Below are positions 24,815 through 36,022 of a stretch of 43,414 nt of DNA, one piece after another; position 1 is the first letter of the stretch, and each line of letters begins with the position of its first letter. The translations under genes were made by a program, and so were the position numbers. The notes under the pieces are model-generated. The model had not been told where the DNA came from. It saw only the letters and a list, made by a program, of their open reading frames with translations, and ran no database searches. This DNA comes from Saccoglossus kowalevskii. Its lineage: Eukaryota; Hemichordata; Enteropneusta; Harrimaniidae. The stretch lies in assembly GCF_000003605.2 (NCBI RefSeq), contig NW_003132849.1:30422-73835 (forward strand). Reading direction: 5' to 3'.

Positions 24815-25040
24815 ATTCTCTCGTACCCCTTACCCATAACTTTAACCACAGTCCCTCTATAGTCTATAGAGGAACGTTAACTGCGCTCTAACCCTAACCT
24901 TGTCCCTCCAGTGACCCCCCTCCTTTTTAATAAATATGCTCCCCTTCGGGAAACATATAGTTATGGAGGGGCATATACAATTACATTGGAGGAGGCGCGA
25001 GAATTTGGGTTTAGGGTAGGGGTGAGGAAGCCTTGAGGAA
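24815..25040. repeat. Imperfect inverted-repeat element with CCCTAACC blocks
   Basis: The left arm (AATTCTCTCG ... CCCATAAC) is matched in inverted form on the right (reverse complement AATTCTCGCG ... CCATAAC). Inside lie CCTCTATAGTCTATAGAGG, a perfect palindrome with a one-base centre at 24852-24870, and the block CTAACCCTAACC. This looks like a small fold-back repeat. No target duplication is clear. Confidence 0.45.
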
Positions 25041-25482
25041 CTTTTCCAACAAGGAAGTTTATGTTTTCGGTCAAATAAACCAAATATCCGTTGAAGTGGT
25101 CATGACCATATAGGAGAAAATACTATTACCTGTGTATCTCTATACTGTTGTGTTAGATAATATGAATTCGTTCTCTAATAGTAATAATATCTGTTCTAAT
25201 ATGTAGAAGCATTCTCGTCACAATTGTCTACCGAAGCGCAAGTACACCACACAATAGCCTAGACTAAATGATCAAGTGATCACTGCAATTTAAACCGGCT
25301 GACCTATCTTATCAGATAAAAGAAGACTGTATCTTCAGGAGTGGTCAAAGGTGCATTCCAAAGGCTACAGAACAAATAAAACAGCGAGAAAATATAGGTC
25401 TAATGACTTTAAGTAAGATATCGTGTAGAAGATAAAATCAATTGACAGAGATAAAAAAAACAATGACGTTGCGATTGAAAAG

Positions 25483-25510
25483 CTTTAAAAGGCTAGAGTG
25501 GCCTCTCAGT
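25483..25510 (+). promoter_or_regulatory. Candidate core promoter of the solute-binding-protein-like gene
   Basis: A TATA-like CTTTAAAAGG at 25483-25492 is followed about 25 bases later by an initiator-like TCTCAGT (25504-25510). The first ATG comes 34 bases beyond that. Spacing is typical for an animal TATA promoter with a short leader, but there is no transcript evidence. Confidence 0.4.
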
Positions 25511-25543
25511 AATCACATTGGTTCCAGATCTCACGGGTGAAAC

Positions 25544-28500
25544 ATGGCACGTATTGCACTGGTGACGCTGTTCTGCTTGGTGTGCTTAAGCACAGGTGAG
25601 ACAAATATGGTTTGTCCATATACACTCCTTTAACACAATGCCTGCAAATTACTATATATATAACGAGCATATTCTCCGTGTTGTAGGTGTTTTGGGTTCG
25701 CTTTTTGAAGGCGGCGAAGATGGCGGTCTTTTTGAACAATTTTCCGACAAACCCATACTCAAAATGATGTTTCTGAAGAATGTCCTCGGTGGAGCAGTTG
25801 GTGGTGGTAGCGGACCACCCCCCGTACTCAAAGCTTTGCTTTTAAAGAAGATATTTAGCGAATCAGCTGGCGAAGAAGACGAATCCAGCCCGCTATTACG
25901 TGCATTGTCCGGCGACACCCCATCACCTATCCTCCGTGCTTTGATTGCCAAGCAAATTATGCAAGTATGTGCTATATATGTTATATTCTATCCACGAATT
26001 ACCAATTTATCTTGTTGTATAATATAATTCTATATATCTTTACCAGTTTGATAATCCATCGGAGACCCCCACCCCCCACCCTGTCCTTGCGATTGGGTAC
26101 TGGTAGTGGCATTGTTTCTTATCTGTAATACAGCATTGTACTCTGAACTAGTTTGGCCTAAATATATTTGTGCATACTCTGGTCCACATCAAAACTGATA
26201 TGAAATAAGATATAACCCTGGGTATCACCATGGTTGAACAAACAATGTCGGTGTTTGTCGGAAGCTAATCACACTATCTATACATGCTTGAAAATGAATG
26301 GATACTGACACAATATGTTTTGTCTACCTATGTAACGAAGAATGGAGACCAGGCCATATTACCAAAATTGTTGTTGTTGAAGACGATTGTTACCAATGTA
26401 CGAGAGAAAATAGTGGCCGATATTAAGGAAGCAATTGAGGATAAACGTATCTATTCGTTTGCCGTGCCATTAGTAGCTGACAGTGCTTTGGAATACACGT
26501 AAGCCTTTTAATTATTGCAAAGCTATGTTAGGTTTGGAAACGTTGCTAGGCGATACCTATTGTCTTCATCTGTTCATGCTTTGTCATTGATATACTGATC
26601 ACCTATCCGGATTACTGCGTCAATCTATGCACAGTACGACTGCCACGTCACCAATGGCTTCGTACGTTTGCCTTCCCTAGTTGGCTGGTTCCCGCCTCAA
26701 GTGTCATGGCGCACCAAGCCACAAGAGGCAGGTGAATAGTAATGGTCCCAGCATTCTGAATGGTTGATCAAGTTTTCATTCTTTGTACTATTTCCCTTGA
26801 CGTCAGCGCTTACGCTCGTGATACTTCTAAGTATGGAGTATGGGTTTTCCTTTTGATTTCAAGAATATAGTTTCGTGTTTTTATCACTTTGCACAAAAAT
26901 AGCGAAAAAGCCTAGAACCACCTCAAGTGTGAAGCAGACAGGAATGAATGGCCGCATCGTATTACAGACACGTTTACGTAGAACAGGACTTTGAATGTTT
27001 TCAAATCAAGTCACTCAGTCACGTGCCTTTGGGTCAGAACCCCCGAGCCAGTGGAATAATATGGCGATTACTACTTGCATGTGTCCTACTTTCCATTCGC
27101 AAAGGACGCCGGGGACCAGCGAACCTTCCCCAGACGCATACAGCTGGGAGCAACCACTGGTGGCGCTGTGTTATACAATCGAGACCTAGTGAGGCTTGCC
27201 GTAGCTTATTTAGATTTGAGTGTAAACCGCAAAAACAGTTGTTAAATTCGGTGACCAGTTTAGAATGATAGAAAGCGTTTACAGTCTTCAAATAATCACA
27301 ATAGACAGAGTGGGGGGTCAAGACCAAATATACGCGATTCCGGCGTTTCATACTAAATCCTTTATATTAATAACTTCACTTTCAAATAATATTCATGAGA
27401 TATGGCTACGTCATAATCTTATTAAAAGTTATTAGCATATTGTGTACGCAGTGCGCATGCTTCGGGCTCTTTTACCGTAGTATTCAACAACGCATGCGTT
27501 ATCACAGTGGGATGATTGGAAGTTTACGTTCCATGCAACGTAGCATTCAGCACCGTCAATGAGGTTTCACCACATCAATGGTGCTGAACGTTGTGTTCGT
27601 ATTCGAAGCCCACACATAAGCGACGCTACCGGATATATACAACACCTAACAAGCCACATCAACCCAAACTCCCATCATGTAATACGCTGTAATTATGCAA
27701 TTACAATTCTGGTTCCCCCATAACTCTGGATCACACTCTGTATCGTAAACCATAAAACACCGTGTGTATTAGTGAACATCGCATGCGCTGAAATCACGTG
27801 CTAACTTTGAAAACACATCGATGACGCATGCATGACGATGCATTTCATGCAAATGACGCCAGCTACGTCAGGAATAGAAACTTTATACATACAGCAATCG
27901 CAAGGCGGTTGTGTAGCCAGGCATAGAATTAGATGTGCAATTTTATGCTGCAAACGAAGATGTCAACAAGATGAGACTTCCACTCAACGCTGGCTACTAC
28001 AAAAACTACCAATAGTGTTGTGAACTAACGTATCGCATTGTAGTTGAACTGGATGTACCAAAGATCGGCTACCTGTCAACCTGTCAAAGTGAAATTATGT
28101 TACAATTTTTGCATGAGTGACTGGTCATGCAAATGTCAATATCTTTTAGAAATTTATTCATGCCATTTTTTTTTTACAGCTGCTCGTCAATTTTAGCCTT
28201 GAAAATACATTGAAACAATTATTATTTTTTTTTATAGTAACGATGAAGGTGAAATGAAAGGTTTCCAGATCGATCTGCTCAAAAAAGGTGTGTACTGAGC
28301 GCATGGGCAAATATTTACCCTTCCTATTTCACTTCACATGTGCGTTTCATGTAGTTAGATAATAACTAGGATGCTATATCCCTCATTTGTGTGTAGGGGT
28401 GTTTGGCGTGGACTATGTAATTCAGTAACGTTCTTTGTACTCTGATGTTTCAGTGTGCGAAGTTGCCGGAAAGAAATGCGTGGGCATTTACGATTCAACT

Positions 28501-29687
28501 GAAAACTGTGTGGGCCACGATGGACGCCATTTTACTGTTGGAAAGGGTAAGAGTTTATACATTTGTACGATAGCATACTTGATAATACATGTGACGTACA
28601 ACCACATCGCAGGTTCGTCCGGAACACGTACGCATTCAATGAGCATCGTGTAAATACGTAAATGGTATTTCTATTATAGGTCTCGCTGGGAAGGAATACG
28701 ATGCCTGCTTTGGTTGGTTTAAGTCTGTCGCACGCTCCCAAGCAGTTAACTTCACCGAATCATACTGGGAAATTGAGAATAAATATAACTTCTACGTTAA
28801 AGAAGGAAACCCGAATGGATTTGACCCGACCAATATTGGGAGCAAGCGTATTGGTAAGAAAATGTATTCTTCGCGTTAATCATTAATCAGTCACCACATC
28901 TTTATAAACTGTAATTAATGAAATTTGCTAGTTGATATATTAGAATCATAGAAAATACGATAGGCTGCAATTCATAATTAAGTTCTTGTCTGATATTATG
29001 CGCACCGCTTGTTTTTGTAGGTTTTGTAACTGCATGGGCTGGCGGCGACCCTTGTCTGTCTGGCATAGATGGCTATGATACAGCGAGCAGCAACTATGCC
29101 CAAAATCTAATCGCTCTCCTCGACAACTTGAAAAACGATGAGGTAAAGATTATCTTTTTTTTATTCTGACACATGAAGTCAAACATTCATTGCATAGAAA
29201 GCAGGTATTCTTCCCGGCATATATCAGTAATTTATTAATCGATATGACATATCTGTTTTCCAGGATGACGCCATCTTTCTGCAACAAGCTTATTCACAGC
29301 CAGCTCTTGATAAGGGATACATTCGAATTGGGGACGTTATTGAGTGTTCTGATTCGGAAGTTGTACATGGTGTATACAGGAAGGATAATCCACTTACATG
29401 GTTCAGTGACACACTGAGGGCAATGAAAGAAGACGGCACATATTACGGAGTATGTGCTAAGGCCGCAAATGACCACGGTAAGTGTGTACCCTTGCCCAAC
29501 CACTATATTCATCCCATAGTTCATGTTGATGAAGTTGACATGCGTCTTACTAACACAAGTTACGAGCAAATATTTCGAAAGAGTATGACTAGCCAATTGT
29601 CATGAATCACGTGATCTAGTTCATTAACATTAATATATTCCTGTGTTTATATTTGCAGCCGAAAAGGGAGGTGTCAGCTGTGTATAA
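25544..29687 (+). CDS. Secreted family 3 solute-binding-protein-like protein with N-terminal repeats (9 exons)
   Basis: Proposed exons are 25544-25595, 25687-25964, 26341-26498, 28238-28287, 28454-28546, 28680-28853, 29021-29142, 29264-29477 and 29659-29687: 1170 nt, 389 residues. Introns are all GT-AG, with phases 1, 0, 2, 1, 1, 1, 0, 1. Residues 1 to about 17 form a signal peptide. Residues 24-127 hold four or five units of P-[ILV]-L-[KR]-x-[LM]-x-x-K-x-[IV], separated by acidic or glycine-rich spacers. Residues 165-377 follow the bacterial SBP_bac_3 / ionotropic glutamate receptor ligand-binding pattern: GFQIDLLKKVCEVAG, KEYDACFGWFKSVARSQAV with NFTESYW, and DNPLTWFSDTLRAMKEDGTY. R229 aligns with the arginine that grips the ligand alpha-carboxylate in that family. 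The receptor PLT motif is absent, and there is no membrane segment between the lobes. The domain has eight cysteines (181, 188, 198, 220, 280, 337, 373, 388) and a glycosylation site N234-F-T. The likely role is an extracellular small-molecule binder; the ligand is unknown. Exon 3 has the weakest acceptor. Confidence 0.85.
26499..28237 (+). other. Intron 3 of the solute-binding-protein-like gene
   Basis: This 1.7-kb intron runs from GTAAGC to TTTATAG. It holds frames of up to 106 codons on both strands (26948-27351), with no domain or splice signals that fit. GCATGC-containing sites cluster at 27450-27830, TGACGTCA lies at 26798-26805, and a CTCF-like CCACTGGTGGCGC at 27154-27166. I see no gene in it. 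Confidence 0.5.
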
Positions 29688-29879
29688 AGAAGAACAGAGC
29701 ATGGTTAGATTCAGATGTTCAAATTTGTAATCTTAGTTAAACATCAAAAATACATTTTAAAACGCATAGATCGTAATAATAATCGCTACAATAAGACGTA
29801 GTTAATAGAAATATTTTTTATTAGTTATGTTCTATTCGACTGTATACATACTTTTATTATGACTAGAATACAATTATGA

Positions 29880-29885
29880 AATAAA
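29880..29885 (+). terminator. Polyadenylation signal AATAAA
   Basis: AATAAA occurs 193 bases after the stop codon of the solute-binding-protein-like gene, in AT-rich sequence. This is the first canonical hexamer downstream and would give a 3' UTR of about 210 bases. Confidence 0.55.
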
Positions 29886-30714
29886 TAGTATACACAAAAT
29901 AACTTGTCGTATTGTTATTTTCTTTTAATTTGCGAATATTTACTATTTACTATGACTTTAACTATAATTTATCTACAGGCTATTTTGTTAAATCATATGT
30001 CACCATAAATAAACATGTATTACAAAATCGCACAAGTAGGCTTCATGTATGTAGTTCAGTTAACGTTGTGTACATAGTGGATCATGGAGTAACTGCATGA
30101 TCGAGTCTCTAAAAATCGACAGAAAATGCTTAGAATTCACATTCATTCCTGGAGAATGTTAAAGATTACCTGATGCAACTTGTGATGATTATAGACCCCG
30201 TTTAATACTGACCGAAATATGGCAAGATAATTTAATGGCACATTCACACCTAGCCGACGTAAATGTGCAATGAAGTGTTTAACAGCGCCCCCAAACAGGT
30301 TTGTGTGAAATGAACTGTATTTGTTTGTTTTTTAAGGGCACTACTTGCGTAAAATACGACACATTGCCCATTATGTGAGATAACAGATCAAGAAGGTGGA
30401 TGTGCACAATAATGGACGAGACGTAGTCGATCGGAGTCTAATATTCAAGCGATCGTCGCCATCCAAGCCCTGTTACCACGCAATGAATGGCATTGTGGAA
30501 ACATTTATTTCAATAATAATAATACCATCATGGATTGCCGAACAAAATGATTATACGTGCCGGTTGGGGAAAACACAATAGATGACGTAGACACTTACAT
30601 TACAGGTACATGTAAAAGTACACGAGCATACGACATACGAACACATGGGTAAATTCACAGATGAAAGTAGCCAGGATTTCTCAACCAGGGCAAATACTAA
30701 TGGTACCTGTTTTG

Positions 30715-30847
30715 TTTAAAGGGCGGCAGTCGTCGCGCCGCGTCCTGTTAGATATGGGACTCATAGCGACGTATACAACGCGTGTAAAATGCATTGTTTA
30801 TTTACATGAAATTCGAACAGCGCTGCGCGACGACCACCGTGCTTTAA
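30715..30847. mobile_element. TTTAAAG-GTCGTC MITE, copy A (complete)
   Basis: The left end TTTAAAGGGCGGCAGTCGTC and the reverse complement of the right end GTTAAAGCACGGTGGTCGTC match and both continue GCGC-GCG. TTTAA or TTAA lies at each edge. The element is about 130 bp and non-coding. It is almost identical to copy B, with about four differences over some 123 bases. The open frame at 30661-30876 crosses it and is not a gene. Confidence 0.8.
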
Positions 30848-32907
30848 CCATACATACAAATGTGGAGAAACATTGAATGTTGAAGCACGGACATGGCTCT
30901 GTAATTAATAGCAAGGCTGCACGTGATACCGATCGACCAATGGGAATTCTGCGTTTCAATAAAATGAAGCGGGTGGTATCATAATTCTGAGTAATGTAGT
31001 GAGTAAACACCACAAAGATTTACATTGAGATTGCTCTTGGTGATAGATTAGAACAACTTATCACCTATTCTGTTTTAAACTATTGTCGATTACTCGCGAT
31101 TGTTTTTACAGTAAACATGTCAGGACTTTAGACTCAAGTCTACAGGTAATCAACAATATTTTGTAACCAAGTATTTAATTAGTTGTTCTGATCTTACAAC
31201 ATTGAGAGCAACACTCCGGGGCAATGACAAAATTATTTCCACTGTTTTATCAAACGTGTGTTCGCTCGTCCATAAATAATAATAAAATGCTTTTTCTTTA
31301 GACCATTATTTGAGAAAAGAACATACTCTTGGTACAAAAAAACTGTTCCCTTCATCTTTATAAATATTTATAAATTTCAATGGAAGTAAACCAACGAGCG
31401 CAGTGCGCAACAGCGGCATTTGAAAACGTCCTAATGTTATTCAATCGCACAATAGAAACCTCTTGTTTCAGTCTGAACTTTGTTATTATATGTGGTAAAC
31501 AGCCAGCGCATTCATTACATGCAGTAGTATACACGGTACACATTCTAATATATTGATGGCGTATGTTATGTTTACCTATGAATTCCGTATTATATCTTAT
31601 AATGGACAAACGGCGCTGTGACGTCACATGACGCGGTGTCTCGGCGCATACCAGGGCTAAAATATTGCTCCGCCGTATTAATTACATTAAATATGTAATA
31701 AATACATGATATTGTTTCAGGGCATTTTATGATCATTTTATCATAGTTTCCTATAACAAAGGTATATCTCAATATCTTCAAATCTTGCTCGGTGACATTT
31801 TGAAAAAATATATATAATGTCTTACAGAGAACTATTTAAAGAAGTATTTAAAAATCGGTAATACTTTTAATGAATTTGAAACGAGGGAATGTGTTTTTAT
31901 TGTGGTCTGTGAAAACTTGCTAGTATGGCATTGTTATGCATATGGTCAATGGTTATTGTGTACAAGTTCGAGTGCGGTAGCGTTCAGGCGCCGTATTGCA
32001 TAATGAAAACAATCTTTGAACAGTTTGACTTAATGAGAAAGAAAACTTGGAGCAAGGAACTGGACGTTAATTACTAGTGGGAGAGGGACGGGGGGGGGAT
32101 GGGGGAAGTTCACGTGGTTTAAAGACAGTCATAAGAGGAGAGTCGTGTATTTTTAGTTCATCCATCGTAATTACAGGCATGAAAGAACAATATAATAGCT
32201 TTCAATTGACATTTACATGTATATTAGAATAGTGAAGTATGGGTGAAAGTGGAACAGTTTTCCTTTTGTGCCAAAAGAATACATTGTAGTTATAACACAT
32301 ATGTATTGCAGATTCCGAGTCATGTTTATTTGAAAATGCCTTTTTAACTAGTTTTCCACTGCACAAAGATATCTTTTAGTAAATTAGCATTGACCATGGC
32401 TTTAACAAATACATTCATGATATTTGAAAGACAGAGCTATTTCCCCGTACTGATAAATTCTTAGCTTTGTATTATCTTTCAGTCATTTTTGAAATAAAGA
32501 AAGGGTTCCCTCAGTCAACATGCCGCTTGGTTTCAGAAGTACAATACTGAAAGAAGGTCTATGTACACAATTCAGACAACTAGTAGAAATTTGTCAATAC
32601 AATTACCGGAACTGCACGACAAATCAAAGCAATATATTAAATGCGATTTGGTAATTACGCATTTAGGTATTTTTGAGAGAGCTTTTTCATATTTTTCTCG
32701 ATGTATGTCCATATGTTGGTTGCCATATGAGAGCTTAACAGCCATTGTCATTGTCCTGCATTTAATGATTTTTTTTGCACTAAATCTTTCATCATTTCCC
32801 TGAAATTGATTATTGTTCGATTTGTTTCGTAAAATGTGACTGATAGGAATAATCATTTCTGGATATCGATGCAAATATTATTGAGGGTCGGTCAACATTT
32901 TTCCATC

Positions 32908-32965
32908 TTAAAGCGCGGTAGTCGTCGCGCTGCGCATGTGCGAGATATATGGGTCCCATATAATG
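32908..32965 (+). mobile_element. TTTAAAG-GTCGTC MITE, copy C (left part, diverged)
   Basis: CTTAAAGCGCGGTAGTCGTC then GCGCTGCGCATGTGCGAG matches the ends of copies A and D. GAGATATATGGGTCCCATAT follows and corresponds to GATATGGGACTCATA in copies A and B. The right end is not recognisable. The sequence bridges copy D (6068) and copies A and B. Confidence 0.55.
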
Positions 32966-33352
32966 AAACTGTGTGTAAGTGGTGTACGAACTTCACAGGT
33001 AGACGATTGTCCATGGTATGTTGAAGCATAGACCTAAGAAAGAGAGGGACAGGCAAATGGATGAACAAAGAATTTCCCGAATTCCGGCGTGCAACGTGAG
33101 CTACTACAGTTATAAACAAATGACCAAGCTAAGGGTGCCGTATGACGTCACTCCCAATCAATCGGCCGAGGCAGTTTGCAACGCGTTTTCCAGTGCTTGT
33201 GCTTGTGCATCGAATTTTAACTAGATTTCAATACAAGTACATTTTTTTGTACTGGTTATTAGGTGATGTAGAGTTACAAATCGTTTTTTAAGGTCTATGT
33301 TTGCAGCTAACATAAACTTGCAAAAATATACTTTCGATTAATTCAAAAGATC

Positions 33353-33479
33353 TTTAAAGGGTGGCAGTCGTCGCGCCGCGTCCTGTTCGATATGGGACTC
33401 ATAGCGACGTATACAACGCGTGTAAAATACATTGTTTATTTACATGAAATTCGAACACGCGCTGCGCGACGACCACCGA
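33353..33479. mobile_element. TTTAAAG-GTCGTC MITE, copy B
   Basis: Starts TTTAAAGGGTGGCAGTCGTC and runs parallel to copy A to GCGACGACCACCG. The right-hand TTTAA is missing, so the end is lost or the insertion site has mutated. Lies 2.6 kb from copy A in the same orientation. Confidence 0.75.
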
Positions 33480-34885
33480 AAATGACGTAGCAACATAGAC
33501 AGAAGAAGGGGGACGTGTCTCGGTTGAGATTTAAACATGTTGGAGAACGAGAACAACAGAACAAAAATCAGTTGGTCGAACTATCGTTTTCAAAAGTATG
33601 ACGGATGAAAATTTATGCTCATACACTGCACTTGTGACCTTAATAACTTGTACACGAATATTACCTTGCATTTCACGATGGTAATTTTCACTGTTTTTGA
33701 ACTGTTTTATTCAGTGTAGTAAAGTGAAGTATGAAAACAAATTATTTAATTGAATCGTTATTTGAATTGTAAAATCTCGACGTGTCTAATTTGACTGCGA
33801 TATAGCTTTGATGAACTGTTTGATTTAGTAACGCATTGGAAAAAATGTTTCTAGTGTTGCCAAAGAGGGCGCACTTATTACACTTTGGCTGGATACGGAG
33901 AATACTAGTATGCAAAGATGTGGCAGTGCTGAGGCGATGGCCGAATTCACAAACTATGGCGCGAGCGAAGATGGGAAAACGAATGATTATTATGAATGTA
34001 ATTTTGTTTTGTATGCCACAAAATATCGTATTTATCATTGGCTATGTTCTTGCAATTGAAAAAAAAGTATTTTTTTTATATTGTTGTGATTCTAATACAG
34101 AAAAAAAATGAATTGAGCGTGCAATATTCATCGACTATTCCATGGCGAATAAATGACGCAACATGAAATATAATACGTTGATATAATGTAAAACACGTTG
34201 AAATAGCTACATGCTATTTTAGCGTATTTTACTCAATGCAAAAATTGACAGAATTTTTAATAGGTAACATTTGAATTGCATTCATTGTGTGTCCGATAAA
34301 ACGACAGAGCATCATATTTGCATATTGTTAAATATCTATTTGAAGCGGCAGTAGTTTGACCCAGAAACATTTCTGGAATGAAGTTATAATTATAGTATAG
34401 TGCCAATTTGTAACGGCCATCGCCGAAATGTGGACATTTATACCGACGTTGTACATTAAATCAAAGCCTCCAGAGGGCGCCGTCTATTGAAATACAGTTC
34501 TGTCAAGGGAACCTCGGGGATTACAGTGCAGTATCACAACTCAGCGGGTAATCTGGGCGAAATGTCAAATACGTCGCCATTTTGAGAAACTAAGTCTTCT
34601 CTCTGTTGATTTCATGAGCTAATTTTCATAATAGTGTGAGTCGTGCGTCGTAATTTTCTACGGTTCCCATTGGGTGACCGATCTCAGCAAACTTGAAAAT
34701 AGTAACTACTCGACCTTCAGTTCTCCCGTCGCATGTAATGTGATATTAGCCTCGTGTAAGACGATTTTGTTCTTGCAACTGTGCCCAAAACAATATTACA
34801 ATATTCGGTAATTTTGTTTATAATCACAACTATGTCCCCTTTAAAATAACTCAAATAATACTACATAGGAATAAGATCGCTGTAC

Positions 34886-36022
34886 CTAGTCTTTATTACT
34901 AAGTAATTTAGTTTCTTCTTGTACTACCCGCTTTGTTTCAATCCAAACAAGCAATGCAACAATACAGGAACTCAGAAAAATAAGTGCAGCTCCGATCAAC
35001 TCGATACTAAGTACGTGCGTATGAAACACGAGAGCGTCTGATACAAAACTAATAATGAGTGCAACGTTTAGTAGAAGGGATGTTTTGCTAGCAGTTTGTA
35101 GTTGAAGTGCTTTGTTGTACAAATACAAGTACGCGACATATAGCACCACGTTGCCGGCTATGAAAGCGATTAAGACTGGATTGCTCGACACTAGGCGGGG
35201 CATTCGTTCTGAGCTGGTGGGATAGACTAAAATGCCCGTTAGAATCGCACCAGTTAATCCATTGTAAAATATTACAATTAACAGTGTCATCCTGTCAGTC
35301 ATAATTCTTGAACAGATTGTTCCAATGGCTAAACCGACAGCAGCCAATACTGCGAATGCATATCCAATTCCATTTGGTCTAGGAGTGTCAATATTCAACG
35401 GATTACTACCAAAGATGAATTCAGGACGTGATATTAATAAAATCCCCGCACAGTTTATTGATAAGCTGATCAAATCTTGGAACCTATAATTCTCTTTCAG
35501 TAATACGCACGCAAACAATGATGTAGATATCGGCAGTGCGCCCGCTACAATTGACGTCGCGTCTCCCATCCCAACGATATCCAATGCATAATAAAACAGA
35601 ACAAAAGCTCCGTTTTCGAACAGACCTTTCATGATATTCAACAGTAGGTCCCTCCTGGATAGTTTCATTGGATTAACTTTGTTATATGTCAGAATTGCTA
35701 CCGATATAATAAAGACAAGTATCGACTTGACAAGTAACAGTTGCGCTGGTGACAATTCCTTATCAATTGATATAACAGTGAACACATCCGAAAATGCCAA
35801 ACATATACCGCTTGAAACAGCCGAGAGAATTCCAACGACCGCGGTCCAGTAATGGCGGAGCTTGTGTGTTGCCATGCTTTCATCGCTGGGTTTTACGTCT
35901 GTCTTATCGGTGATCGGTTCTAGTGCCAAAGCTTCGCGTACCGTAGACAATTCAAATGACGACTTCGTTTCTACTGCATTGTCGTCATCAATTTTTTTCA
36001 TGGATTCTACGCGGTTTCCCAT
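34886..36022 (-). CDS. SLC35G-like EamA-family membrane transporter, paralogue 1
   Basis: A single intronless frame of 378 residues with ten hydrophobic segments from about residue 58 to 361. These form two EamA repeats (about 60-200 and 218-361), the architecture of drug/metabolite transporters. Typical SLC35G features are SPAQ near 91, MKGLFENGAFVLFYYAL at 131-147, GDATSI at 153 and RPEFIFG at 199-205. About 57 polar residues precede the first segment, and the C-terminus carries an acidic dileucine motif (E369 to L373-L374), which in other proteins directs endosomal or lysosomal sorting. Members are proposed to move small metabolites; the substrate cannot be told here. The start is the only upstream methionine compatible with a full cytosolic tail, although M8 is possible. 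It shares many blocks with 39964-41172, so the two are local duplicates. Lack of introns suggests a retroposed ancestor or an intron-poor family. Confidence 0.93.
   Translation of the reverse strand: MGNRVESMKKIDDDNAVETKSSFELSTVREALALEPITDKTDVKPSDESMATHKLRHYWTAVVGILSAVSSGICLAFSDVFTVISIDKELSPAQLLLVKSILVFIISVAILTYNKVNPMKLSRRDLLLNIMKGLFENGAFVLFYYALDIVGMGDATSIVAGALPISTSLFACVLLKENYRFQDLISLSINCAGILLISRPEFIFGSNPLNIDTPRPNGIGYAFAVLAAVGLAIGTICSRIMTDRMTLLIVIFYNGLTGAILTGILVYPTSSERMPRLVSSNPVLIAFIAGNVVLYVAYLYLYNKALQLQTASKTSLLLNVALIISFVSDALVFHTHVLSIELIGAALIFLSSCIVALLVWIETKRVVQEETKLLSNKD

Larger units (their letters stand above)
19974..25543. other. Intergenic region between the two secreted-protein genes
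   Basis: No gene is visible: the largest frames (about 60-75 codons) show no domain or splice support. I see no canonical AATAAA close to the end of the PAN-EGF gene, only ATTAAA at 20042. Contents listed separately are CTCF-like motifs at 20.3-21.0 kb, an assembly gap with an (ATAA)n edge, and an inverted repeat near 24.9 kb. Confidence 0.55.
29688..34885. other. Intergenic region, no gene seen
   Basis: Short frames on both strands (up to about 100 codons) show no domain, and several run through repeats. The stretch holds the 3' end of the preceding gene, three related small inverted-repeat elements (30715, 32908, 33353), TGACGTCA at 31619 and 33143, and a CTCF-like CCTCCAGAGGGCGC at 34467-34480. 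Confidence 0.55.

Noticed and set aside
24880-24900. CTAACCCTAACC as an interstitial telomere
   Set aside because: Only two units; too short to claim, and explained by the surrounding fold-back repeat.
25652-25951. Minus-strand frame of 99 codons, proline-rich
   Set aside because: Antisense shadow of exon 2 of the solute-binding-protein-like gene.
26948-27351. Overlapping frames of about 105 codons on both strands
   Set aside because: Located in intron 3 of the solute-binding-protein-like gene; no domain, and the two strands mirror each other as expected for GC-richer non-coding DNA.
25544-29687. Bacterial contamination as the source of the solute-binding-protein-like gene
   Set aside because: The gene has eight GT-AG introns, a eukaryotic-style promoter and polyadenylation signal, and the same AT-rich context as its neighbours.
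30661-30876. Plus-strand frame of 71 codons
   Set aside because: Runs through MITE copy A.
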